Source of the DNA: an uncultured Collinsella sp.
GTDB lineage: Bacteria; Actinomycetota; Coriobacteriia; Coriobacteriales; Coriobacteriaceae
Assembly (NCBI GenBank): GCA_959605475.1
Contig: CAUHFS010000003.1
Coordinates: 1 to 62,357 of the forward strand
Direction: 5' to 3'
DNA length: 62,357 nucleotides
Shown: in pieces, positions 50,288-57,488 of the stretch
Layout: every line of letters starts with the position of its first letter
Position numbering within the stretch: position 1 is the first letter of the stretch
Position numbers and translations under genes: made by a program
Notes under the pieces: generated by a model
The model's input: the letters and a program-made list of their open reading frames with translations, nothing else
Told to the model about the DNA's origin: nothing
Databases searched by the model: none

Positions 50288-51451
50288 ATGCAGGCATCGC
50301 AGCGTCTCGACCGCTTTGGCGCGGAGGTCTTCGCCTCGCTCAACAACAAGCTCCTCGCGCTGAAGGCTCAGGGTAAGACCATTTACAACATGAGCGTGGG
50401 AACGCCCGACTTTAAGCCGTACGACCACGTGGTCGAGGCACTCACGCAAGCAGCCCAAGATCCCGAGATGTGGAAGTATGCCCTGCGCGACCTGCCCGAG
50501 CTCAAGCAAGCCGTGTGCGATTACTATGAGCGCCGTTTTGGCGTTTCGGGCATTACGCCGTCCATGGTGCAGTCGTGCAACGGCACGCAGGAGGGCGTGG
50601 GCCATTTGGGCCTGGCCCTGCTCGATCCGGGTGACACCATTCTGGTTCCCGATCCGTGCTATCCGGTCTTTGAGGCGGGTGCCAAGATCGCCGATGCCAA
50701 GCTCGAGTACTATCCGTTGGTCGCCGAGCATAATTACCTGCCCTATGTGGCGGGCATCGATCCCGAGGTTGCCAATCGTGCCAAGTATATGATCGTGTCG
50801 CTGCCCGCGAACCCGGTCGGCTCGGTGGGCACGCCCGAGGTCTACGAGGAGATTATCGCCTTTGCTCGCGAGCACGACCTGCTCATCGTCCATGACAACG
50901 CGTACTCCGACATCGTGTTCGACGGCGATCCGGGTGGAAGCTTCTTGCAGTACCCTGGCGCGCTCGAGGTGGGCGTTGAGTTCTTCTCGCTCTCCAAGTC
51001 GTTTAACGTCACCGGTGCGCGTATCGGCTTTTTGGTCGGCCGCGAGGATGTGGTCTCTGCTTTTGCCAAGCTGCGCAGTCAGATTGACTTTGGAATGTTC
51101 TTCCCGATCCAGAAGGCTGCTATCGCGTGCCTTAATGGCCCGCGCGATGAGGTCGAGGCACAGCGTCTGAAGTACCAGGATCGCCGCGATGCCCTGTGCG
51201 ACGGTCTTGAGGACCTGGGCTGGGAGCGTCCCAACGCGCATGGTTCTATGTTTGTGTGGGCCAAGCTTCCCGGTGGTCGCACCGATTCCATGGCGTTTTG
51301 CGAGGAGCTCATGGAGAAGGCCGGCGTTGTGGTGACGCCGGGCGCGAGCTTTGGTCCTTCGGGCGAGGGACACGTGCGCATGGCGCTGGTCCTGCCGCCC
51401 GATCAGATTGCTTTGGCTGTCGAGGCCATTCGCGAGGCGGGCCTGTATTAA
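50288..51451 (+). CDS. Class I/II PLP-dependent aminotransferase
   Basis: The 387-residue enzyme has the N-terminal IYNMSVGTPDFKPYDHVVEAL, substrate loop KYALRDLPELKQAV, cofactor Asp/Tyr in LLIVHDNAYSDIVFDG, the PLP lysine in FFSLSKSFNVTGARIGF (about residue 235) and a C-terminal Arg in EGHVRMAL. It resembles LL-DAP or aspartate-type aminotransferases and the N-acetyl-DAP aminotransferase PatA. It could supply the step missing from the lysine operon at 56-61 kb. ATG at 50288 follows GAAAGGTGG. Confidence 0.88.
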   Translation: MQASQRLDRFGAEVFASLNNKLLALKAQGKTIYNMSVGTPDFKPYDHVVEALTQAAQDPEMWKYALRDLPELKQAVCDYYERRFGVSGITPSMVQSCNGTQEGVGHLGLALLDPGDTILVPDPCYPVFEAGAKIADAKLEYYPLVAEHNYLPYVAGIDPEVANRAKYMIVSLPANPVGSVGTPEVYEEIIAFAREHDLLIVHDNAYSDIVFDGDPGGSFLQYPGALEVGVEFFSLSKSFNVTGARIGFLVGREDVVSAFAKLRSQIDFGMFFPIQKAAIACLNGPRDEVEAQRLKYQDRRDALCDGLEDLGWERPNAHGSMFVWAKLPGGRTDSMAFCEELMEKAGVVVTPGASFGPSGEGHVRMALVLPPDQIALAVEAIREAGLY

Positions 51452-51652
51452 ATAGCTATTTCGGCTCGTCAATAGATCGAAACCGATTTCGTACAGTTCT
51501 TTTACGAATCCTGCAAACATTTTCGGTAAACGGTCGATTTTTGGCCTCGAATAGGAGCATAATCAAAGTCCCGATTGGATGTATTGGGATTACGGCAAGC
51601 CGCTCGGGTCGTTCCCGGGCGGCTTGTTTGTGGAGAGAGATGGGAGTTTCTA

Positions 51653-52603
51653 ATGGTTAACGAGAAGAAAGTCGCTATTGTCGGTTGCGGTTTCGTCGGT
51701 TCGTCTTCGGCGTTCGCGCTGATGCAGAGTGGTCTGTTCTCCGAGATGGTCCTCATCGATGTGGACAAGAACCGCGCCGAGGGTGAGGCCTTGGATATCG
51801 CGCACGGCATGACGTTTGCCGAGCCGATGAAGATCTACGCCGGCGATTATTCCGACGCCGCCGACGCCGCCATGATCGTCGTCACCGCTGGCGCTGCCCA
51901 GAAGCCCGGTGAGACCCGCCTGGACCTGGTCAACAAGAACGTCAGAATCTTTAAGTCCATTATCCCCGAGATTAAGAAGTCCGGCTTCGATGGCATTCTG
52001 CTCATCGTCTCCAACCCGGTCGATGTTCTGACCTACGCCGCCATCAAGATGTCCGGCCTGCCCGAGGGCCACGTCATCGGTTCCGGCACCGTGCTCGACA
52101 CTGGCCGCCTGCAGCAGATGCTTGGTGCTCATGTCGAGGTTGATCCGCGCGATGTCCAGGCTTATGTCATGGGTGAGCACGGTGACTCCGAGTTTGTCGC
52201 TTGGTCCAGCGCTCAGGTTGCCGGCGTTCCGCTGAACACCTTCTGCGAGCTTCACGGCCACCTGGAGCACGAAGCCGCCGAGAAGCGTATCGCCGAGGAC
52301 GTCAAGAACTCCGCCTACACCATCATCGAGAAGAAGCACGCTACCTACTACGGCGTCGCCATGGCTGTCAAGCGCATCTGCACTGCCGTCATGCGTGACG
52401 AGCAGACCGTTTTGCCTGTCTCTTCGCTCATGGTGGGCGAGTATGGCTTGTCCGATCTGGCCATCTCTATGCCGACGGTCGTTGGTCGCGACGGCGTTGT
52501 CTGCCGCGTTCCCGTGCCGCTGAACGATGGCGAGCAGCATGAGCTCACCGCCTCTGCAAAGGCCCTCAAGGACATCATCGACAGCGTCGATTTCTCCTGC
52601 TAA
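51653..52603 (+). CDS. ldh: L-lactate dehydrogenase
   Basis: The 316-residue NAD-dependent enzyme regenerates NAD by reducing pyruvate. The Rossmann loop AIVGCGFVGSSSAF, the mobile loop with Arg in GAAQKPGETRLDLVNKN, IVSNPVDVLTY, GSGTVLDTGRLQQML and the catalytic His in VMGEHGDSEF are all present. The 51452-51652 gap carries a GC-rich hairpin (AAGCCGCTCGGG / CCCGGGCGGCTT, 51597-51625) in the 5' leader. ATG at 51653 follows GGGAGTTTC. Confidence 0.95.
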   Translation: MVNEKKVAIVGCGFVGSSSAFALMQSGLFSEMVLIDVDKNRAEGEALDIAHGMTFAEPMKIYAGDYSDAADAAMIVVTAGAAQKPGETRLDLVNKNVRIFKSIIPEIKKSGFDGILLIVSNPVDVLTYAAIKMSGLPEGHVIGSGTVLDTGRLQQMLGAHVEVDPRDVQAYVMGEHGDSEFVAWSSAQVAGVPLNTFCELHGHLEHEAAEKRIAEDVKNSAYTIIEKKHATYYGVAMAVKRICTAVMRDEQTVLPVSSLMVGEYGLSDLAISMPTVVGRDGVVCRVPVPLNDGEQHELTASAKALKDIIDSVDFSC

Positions 52604-52633
52604 ATCAAGCTCGCTCGAGCGAAAAGCTACAAT

Positions 52634-52671
52634 GAAGGCGTTCGGGTCCACACGGCCCGGGCGCCTTTTTG
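52634..52671 (+). terminator. Rho-independent terminator of ldh
   Basis: AAGGCG plus CGGG pair with CCCG plus CGCCTT, ending in TTTTT. Confidence 0.85.
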
Positions 52672-52699
52672 GTGCAAAGTAACCTGACCCCAATGCACC
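52671..52699 (+). repeat. 29-base palindromic repeat, left copy
   Basis: GGTGCA and TGCACC arms enclose AAGTAACCTGACCCCAA. The same layout recurs at 53884 on the other side of the next gene. Confidence 0.7.
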
Positions 52700-52717
52700 C
52701 TAGTTGATGGGAGGGCC

Positions 52718-53878
52718 ATGTCGGATTCACCTAATTTTTTGACCTATGTCCAGACGGTGTTTGATTCATTTGAGGAGCGGCCGTTCTGCGCGGTGGATAG
52801 CCTGGTCTTTGCGTGGTTGTCCTATTTGCGTTTGCCGGGTGATATGGCGGAGCTGACGGACTGGCAGGGCCTAGACGTGCGCGAGCTGCTGCGTGCCGAG
52901 TGCTACCGGGACATGATTGACGACTTGTGGGACCCGGAGGGGAGCAGGGCCTTGTTGGAGGCCGTGGCAGCAAGCCCTCGTTACCGTGGCGTGCACGTTT
53001 GCGGCTATCGTGCTGTGAGCGATATGGTGACGACAGAGCAGTTTGCAGCCATGGCGTTCCGGTTTCCGTCGGGGTTTAGTTATCTTTCCTTCCGGGGGAC
53101 CGACAGCACGATTGTGGGCTGGAAAGAGGACTTTAACATGGCGTTCCGGTGTCCTGTGCCGGCCCAGGAATCCGCGGCGCGTTATGTAGACGAGGCGGCG
53201 GATGCGATTGACGGGTCGCTTTTGTGCGGAGGTCATTCCAAGGGTGGAAACCTTGCGGTGTACGGTGCAGCGATGTGCTCCGATGTCGCCCGTGAGCGAA
53301 TCGAACGGGCGTATTCCCATGATGGTCCGGGCTTCGTCGAGGAGTTTCTGAGCGGAGACGCTTTTGCGAGTCTTTCCGGTCGAATCGATAAAACCCTGCC
53401 CCAGTCGTCGATATTCGGCATGATGTTCGAGACGCAGGAAGACTACGCTATCGTCGAAAGCACCGAGTTTAGCTTGCTGCAACACAATCCTTTTAGCTGG
53501 GTAGTTAGCGGCTGCGACTTTGCGTATTGCGAACGCCTGTCTGCTGGCGCGCGATATGTTGACGGTTCCATTCGCGAGATGCTGCTTGCGGTGTCACCTG
53601 GCGAGCGCGAGCGTTTTGTAGATGCGTTGTTCTCCGTGTTTGAGGCTACGGGTGCTGAGCGGTTTGCGGATATCGCTGGGAATCTGCGCGAGAGCCTGCC
53701 CGTGATGCTCCAGGCTGCGCAAGGCTTTGACAAGGATACGCGACGCCTTGTCTCGCAGACTATCGTGGCAATCCTTAAATGCGCACTGCTGCCCAAACGA
53801 CCCCAGATCGACATGCCCGCTGCCGGCAAGAGCTTGGCAGAACAGCTCGAGGCTTGGCAGTCCGAACTCCTGCGCTAG
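52718..53878 (+). CDS. DUF2974 (Mbeg1-like) alpha/beta hydrolase
   Basis: The 386-residue protein has a lipase-like core: FSYLSFRGTDSTIVGWKEDFNM (oxyanion side), LLCGGHSKGGNLAVYGAAM (nucleophile Ser in GHSKG, about residue 170) and YSHDGPGFVEEF (Asp region). A C-terminal helical region of about 120 residues follows. Family substrates are unknown. The CDS begins directly after, and ends directly before, the two copies of a palindromic repeat, so it may sit in a repeat-bounded cassette. ATG at 52718 follows TGGGAGGG. Confidence 0.85.
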   Translation: MSDSPNFLTYVQTVFDSFEERPFCAVDSLVFAWLSYLRLPGDMAELTDWQGLDVRELLRAECYRDMIDDLWDPEGSRALLEAVAASPRYRGVHVCGYRAVSDMVTTEQFAAMAFRFPSGFSYLSFRGTDSTIVGWKEDFNMAFRCPVPAQESAARYVDEAADAIDGSLLCGGHSKGGNLAVYGAAMCSDVARERIERAYSHDGPGFVEEFLSGDAFASLSGRIDKTLPQSSIFGMMFETQEDYAIVESTEFSLLQHNPFSWVVSGCDFAYCERLSAGARYVDGSIREMLLAVSPGERERFVDALFSVFEATGAERFADIAGNLRESLPVMLQAAQGFDKDTRRLVSQTIVAILKCALLPKRPQIDMPAAGKSLAEQLEAWQSELLR

Positions 53879-53883
53879 CCATG

Positions 53884-53912
53884 GGTGCAAAGCAACCTGT
53901 CCCCGATGCACC
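53884..53912 (+). repeat. 29-base palindromic repeat, right copy
   Basis: GGTGCA and TGCACC arms enclose AAGCAACCTGTCCCCGA, the same length and layout as the copy at 52671, three base changes apart. Confidence 0.7.
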
Positions 53913-53989
53913 ATTCTTCGATGCGCCTGGGGCGGGCTCGACCGCTATACTGGTTCGTGCCGAAATCGATCTAGAACGGAATGCCGTAT

Positions 53990-54994
53990 ATGAAAATCAA
54001 TCACGCGATTCTGCATATCCTGGACTTTGACTCTGCCGTCAACGTCATGAGCCAGCGCGAGCTCGATATCGAGAGCCGTATCGTGCGCAACTTCGTGACC
54101 ACGCATCTGCGCCGCGCCCGCACTTCGGCCGATAATAAGCGTGCCACGTTTGCCGAGAACTCTGCGTTTGGCGGCGAGCTCAAGGGCTATTTCTTTGGCG
54201 AGCGCGAGTTTGTGGACCTGTCTCAGCAAATTGCGGAGTTTATCTCCTCCGAGCTCACCAAAGCCGAGAAAGCCGAGTCCACCGACGTGCTCGTGGCCGA
54301 TTTTGACGACGATGAGGATGCCCGCTGGTTTGCCGTGATGCTGCTGGGCTCCAAGCAGGCTTTTATGCATGAAGTGGGCCGCGAGGAGGGGGAGGTACGC
54401 AACGACATCGCGCGCCACTACGCCATTCTGCCGAACCCCTCGCAAAAGGTGCCGAGCTATGCCATCGTGCGCGCGAGCACTATGGAGATCGGCTACGTGG
54501 ACAAGAAGCGCAAGATCGCCAGCGAGGATCGCATGCTCATTCCCGACGGCTTGCTGCAGTGCGACACGGGCGTATCGGGCAAGGAGGTCATCGACACGGT
54601 GACGCGCGTGGTCGAGGAAGTCGCCGAGGAGCACGGTGCCAATACGGCTGTAGCGCTCGCTAAGGTTAAGGCTGCCGTTGCCGAGAAGGTTGAGGATGAC
54701 GAGGAGCTGCCGCCGTGGGATATCGTCGATGAGGTCTTTGAGGACGAGCCGGTCATCAAGGAGAGCGTGCGTGCGGCGCTGACCGAGGAGAAGGTGCCCG
54801 AGCGCGTGCCCGTGGAGCGCAAGCAGGTTGAGCGCGCCGCGGTGCGCAACCACAAGATTCGTACCGATACGGGCATCGAGATCAGCTTCCCGGCCGAGAT
54901 GGGTTCGAATTCCGAGTACATCGAGTTCGTCAACGAGCCCAACGGCCTCATCTCCATCGAGCTCAAGAATATCGGGTCAATTGAGAATCGATAA
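53990..54994 (+). CDS. Nucleoid-associated protein (NdpA/YejK family)
   Basis: The 334-residue protein of PF04245 starts with the family opening INHAILHILDFDSAVNVMSQRELD. It continues with a domain around FADVLVADFDDDEDARWFAVMLLGSKQAF and a Glu/Val-rich region near residue 215-270 that may be a linker. The C-terminal strand set is EISFPAEMGSNSEYIEFVNEPNG. Homologues bind the nucleoid. MKI at 53990 was chosen because the family starts here; ATG 53981 is three codons upstream. Confidence 0.82.
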   Translation: MKINHAILHILDFDSAVNVMSQRELDIESRIVRNFVTTHLRRARTSADNKRATFAENSAFGGELKGYFFGEREFVDLSQQIAEFISSELTKAEKAESTDVLVADFDDDEDARWFAVMLLGSKQAFMHEVGREEGEVRNDIARHYAILPNPSQKVPSYAIVRASTMEIGYVDKKRKIASEDRMLIPDGLLQCDTGVSGKEVIDTVTRVVEEVAEEHGANTAVALAKVKAAVAEKVEDDEELPPWDIVDEVFEDEPVIKESVRAALTEEKVPERVPVERKQVERAAVRNHKIRTDTGIEISFPAEMGSNSEYIEFVNEPNGLISIELKNIGSIENR

Positions 54995-55017
54995 GGCTTT
55001 TTACTTTTGAATAAAAG

Positions 55018-55059
55018 TCTGGACTATATTTTGAAGTATACTTTGAAATATAGTCCAGA
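55018..55059 (+). promoter_or_regulatory. Operator/promoter of the toxin-antitoxin pair
   Basis: TCTGGACTATATT and AATATAGTCCAGA are perfect 13-base inverted arms, 16 bases apart, around TATACT, a likely -10 element. The site ends 19 bases before the antitoxin start. Autorepression by the antitoxin or complex is expected. Confidence 0.75.
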
Positions 55060-55078
55060 TTATTTTTTGGAGGTCAAA

Positions 55079-55429
55079 ATGTCCCCACTTGTTCTGGAAA
55101 AACCGGTGTTTACAAAAGACCAGGTTGTTTCTGCTACCGAAGCAAGCAAGTCTTTGTCCGCCATTCGTAAACGCGCAAAACGCGCGCCTCAGTTCATTGC
55201 CGATCATAATGATATCGATACCGTGATTATCGACTATGCTGCCTATGAGGAAATGTACGGCGCGCTGCAGTATCTGCGTGAACTTGAGATAAATCGCATC
55301 GCCGCGGATCGAGTCAAGCATGGTCCGCATGAGTTTGTTCCGTTTGAGGACGCCTTAACTGCCGAGGAGCTCGCGGAGCTTGAGTCGATAGACCCGGGCA
55401 CCATTCCCGACGAGGATCTTTTCGAATGA
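55079..55429 (+). CDS. Phd/YefM-type antitoxin
   Basis: The 116-residue protein has an N-terminal Phd/YefM-like DNA-binding fold (VVSATEASKSLSAIRKRAKRAPQFIADHNDIDTVIIDYAAYEEM). An acidic helical tail (EDALTAEELAELESIDPGTIPDEDLFE) should wrap the toxin. ATG at 55079 follows TTGGAGG. Its stop overlaps the toxin start (ATGA). A perfect inverted repeat lies upstream. Confidence 0.85.
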   Translation: MSPLVLEKPVFTKDQVVSATEASKSLSAIRKRAKRAPQFIADHNDIDTVIIDYAAYEEMYGALQYLRELEINRIAADRVKHGPHEFVPFEDALTAEELAELESIDPGTIPDEDLFE

Positions 55430-55770
55430 GCGGGCATTTTGTCGTCGGCTTTTTAAATCGAGACGTCGAGAAGGAATATCAAAAACTTGATGGATCCCAG
55501 CGAAGACTCGTCCGCATTGCAGTCGCGAAATTAAAGACGCGTGCTGATGAAATCGGAACGCCGCTTCACGGCGAGCTTGCCGGCTGCAAAAAGATCAAAT
55601 GGCGGAATGCGGGACTCCGAATGGTTTTTCGGATCCGGGAGGACGGAACGGTTGAGATTGCCGAGATCGTGGCAATAGGGCGGCGCGACCGTTCCGAGGT
55701 CTATAAGACGGCCGCAGAGCGCCTGTCAAAGCGGCCTGCCATGGTTGAATACGACGGAACCCTGAGATGA
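55426..55770 (+). CDS. RelE/ParE-superfamily toxin
   Basis: The 114-residue protein has a RelE-like pattern: FLNRDVEKEYQKLDGSQRRLVRIAVAKL, then ELAGCKKIKWRNAGLRMVFRIREDGTVEIAEIVAIGRRDRSEVYKTA. The basic C-terminal strand with Arg and Tyr is typical of ribosome-dependent mRNA interferases. It is translationally coupled to the antitoxin by a four-base overlap and looks intact. A terminator follows at once. Confidence 0.86.
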   Translation: MSGHFVVGFLNRDVEKEYQKLDGSQRRLVRIAVAKLKTRADEIGTPLHGELAGCKKIKWRNAGLRMVFRIREDGTVEIAEIVAIGRRDRSEVYKTAAERLSKRPAMVEYDGTLR

Positions 55771-55771
55771 A

Positions 55772-55807
55772 GAAGGCCGAAGTCCTTTGGGGCTTCGGCC
55801 TTTTTTC
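55772..55807 (+). terminator. Rho-independent terminator of the TA operon
   Basis: AAGGCCGAAGTC and GGCTTCGGCCTT pair, followed by TTTTTC. Confidence 0.92.
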
Positions 55808-55848
55808 TTGGGGCTGAATTGCACCACAGGTTGAGCATACGTCAGCGA

Positions 55849-55946
55849 AAACGCCCCAGAGCGAGCAAGGTGACGTGAAAGAGGAGGGCATTGACCTTTT
55901 GGTCATGCCCGACGATTGAACGTCAGATTGCCGCTCTGGGGCGTTT
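55849..55946. repeat. 98-base nested hairpin element (possible structured RNA or MITE)
   Basis: AAACGCCCCAGAGCG (55849-55863) and CGCTCTGGGGCGTTT (55932-55946) are perfect 15-base arms. Inside, GCAA/TTGC, TGACGT/ACGTCA and GGGCATTGACC/GGTCATGCCC continue the stem to a TTTT loop, with two opposed nine-base internal bulges (GAAAGAGGA, GACGATTGA). It lies between convergent transcription units and codes for nothing. Confidence 0.75.
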
Positions 55947-55959
55947 GCAGCGTCGACTA

Positions 55960-55987
55960 GTTGCGCGGTTTGGTAAAACCGCGCAAC
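55960..55987. repeat. Perfect 12-bp stem hairpin at the dapH 3' end
   Basis: GTTGCGCGGTTT and AAACCGCGCAAC pair around GGTA, immediately beyond the dapH stop. There is no T-run on either side, so if it terminates dapH it is not a classical terminator. Confidence 0.6.
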
Positions 55988-55988
55988 C

Positions 55989-56708
55989 CTAGAGCTGGCG
56001 CAGGCCCTCCTCCAGGCCGGTCTTGCTGTCGGTCTTCTCATCGCGCATCTTGATGACGTGGGCGGGGACACCGGCCACGACGGCGCCGGCGGGGACGTCC
56101 TCGACGCATACGGCGCCGGCGGCAACGACGGCGCCCTTGCCCACGCGCACACCCTCCAGGACCACGGCGTTGGCGCCGATCATGACATCATCCTCGATGA
56201 TGACGGGCGTGGCGCTGGCGGGCTCCACGACGCCTGCCAGTACGGTGCCAGCGCCGATGTGGCAGTTCTTGCCCACGGTTGCGCGGCCGCCCAGGACGGC
56301 GCCCATATCAATCATAGAGCCCTCGCCGATAACGGAGCCGATGTTGATGATGGCACCCATCATGATGACGGCGCGGTCGCCGATCTCGACGCGGTCGCGG
56401 ATGATCGCGCCCGGCTCGATGCGGGCGTTAATGCCCTTGAGGTCGAGCATGGGCACGGCGGAGTTGCGGCAGTCATTCTCGACGTCGTAGTAGTCGATGG
56501 AGTCGGCATTGGCATCGAGGATGGCCTTGAGCTCATCCCAGTCGCCAAAGACGGTCTTGCCACGACGACCGCCGTAGACGTGTGCATTGCCCCACTGGAC
56601 CTTCATGCCCGGCTTCTCGCGCACGTACAGTTTGACGGGCGTCTTCTTGGGCGCGGTGGCGATGTAGTTGATAATCTCCTGTGCATCCATCTCGGCTGCG
56701 TTACTCAT
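55989..56708 (-). CDS. dapH: 2,3,4,5-tetrahydropyridine-2,6-dicarboxylate N-acetyltransferase
   Basis: It acetylates tetrahydrodipicolinate, the first step of the acetylase branch of DAP synthesis. The 239-residue protein has a small N-terminal DapH domain (AQEIINYIATAPKKTPVKLYV). A left-handed beta-helix of hexapeptide repeats follows (ARIEPGAIIRDRVEIGDRAVIMMGAIINIGSVIG ... GAVVAGVPAHVIK). ATG at 56708 follows AAAGGAG. It is the last gene of the lysA::dapA-dapB-dapH operon, 39 bases after dapB. Confidence 0.93.
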   Translation of the reverse strand: MSNAAEMDAQEIINYIATAPKKTPVKLYVREKPGMKVQWGNAHVYGGRRGKTVFGDWDELKAILDANADSIDYYDVENDCRNSAVPMLDLKGINARIEPGAIIRDRVEIGDRAVIMMGAIINIGSVIGEGSMIDMGAVLGGRATVGKNCHIGAGTVLAGVVEPASATPVIIEDDVMIGANAVVLEGVRVGKGAVVAAGAVCVEDVPAGAVVAGVPAHVIKMRDEKTDSKTGLEEGLRQL

Positions 56709-56747
56709 ATGCTGTTTCTCCTTTGCATGGGTACGGTTGATACCTGG

Positions 56748-57488
56748 TTAGGCAAACATGACCTGGTCGAAGGTGTAGAAGCCGGGGTCGTGGGTGACGA
56801 GCTTCTGGGCGGCGGCCAGGGCGCCGTTGACAAAGATTTGTCGGCTCGTGGCACGGTGTGTGAGCGTGACCTCCTCGTCCTGGCCAAAGAAGCTCACCTC
56901 GTGCACGCCGGCGACGGTGCCGCCGCGCAGCGAGTGCATACCGATTTCCTTGGGGTCGCGCGCGCCGCACATGCCCTCACGGCCATAGACGGGGTGGTAA
57001 CCTGCCTCGGGCTCGGCCTCAACTACGGCGTCGAGCAGCAGCTTCGCGGTGCCGCTCGGGGCGTCAACCTTTTGGTTGTGGTGCGTCTCGACAATCTCGC
57101 AGTCAAAGCCGGGCAGCTCGCGTGTGGCCTGTGCTACCAGATGACGCAGGGCTGCGATACCGATGGAGAAATTCCCGGAGTGCATGACGCGGGCGTTCTG
57201 ACCCAGCTCACGCAGGCGGTCCATCTGCTCAGGCGAATAGCCCGTGGTGCCGGAAACGAGTGCGGCGCCCGTGCGCTCGACATAGGCAACGACGGCATCG
57301 AAGGTCGCAACGTTCGAGAAGTCGATGATGACGTCGGCTGCCGGTGCGCTCTCGAGTTCGGACAGATCAAAACCGATCTGGGCGACGATATCAAAAACGG
57401 GCTGACCGGCGGCGTCGACAATGCCCTCGGCGGTGGTGCGGATGAGCGAGCCCATGCGGCCCGTTCCCATAATGACGGTCTTAATCAA
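56748..57488 (-). CDS. dapB: 4-hydroxy-tetrahydrodipicolinate reductase
   Basis: The 246-residue NAD(P)H enzyme follows DapA in the pathway: VIMGTGRMGSLIRTT (dinucleotide loop), VIIDFSNVATFDAVVAY, SGTTGYSPEQ, and the signature EIVETHHNQKVDAPSGTAKLL with catalytic His and Lys. Its TTG start (57488) overlaps the dapA stop by eight bases, so it is translationally coupled. Confidence 0.94.
   Translation of the reverse strand: MIKTVIMGTGRMGSLIRTTAEGIVDAAGQPVFDIVAQIGFDLSELESAPAADVIIDFSNVATFDAVVAYVERTGAALVSGTTGYSPEQMDRLRELGQNARVMHSGNFSIGIAALRHLVAQATRELPGFDCEIVETHHNQKVDAPSGTAKLLLDAVVEAEPEAGYHPVYGREGMCGARDPKEIGMHSLRGGTVAGVHEVSFFGQDEEVTLTHRATSRQIFVNGALAAAQKLVTHDPGFYTFDQVMFA

Noticed and set aside
51597..51625. 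Rex or other redox operator before ldh
   Set aside because: The GC-rich hairpin there does not resemble a Rex site (TTGTGA...TCACAA); none was found in the leader.
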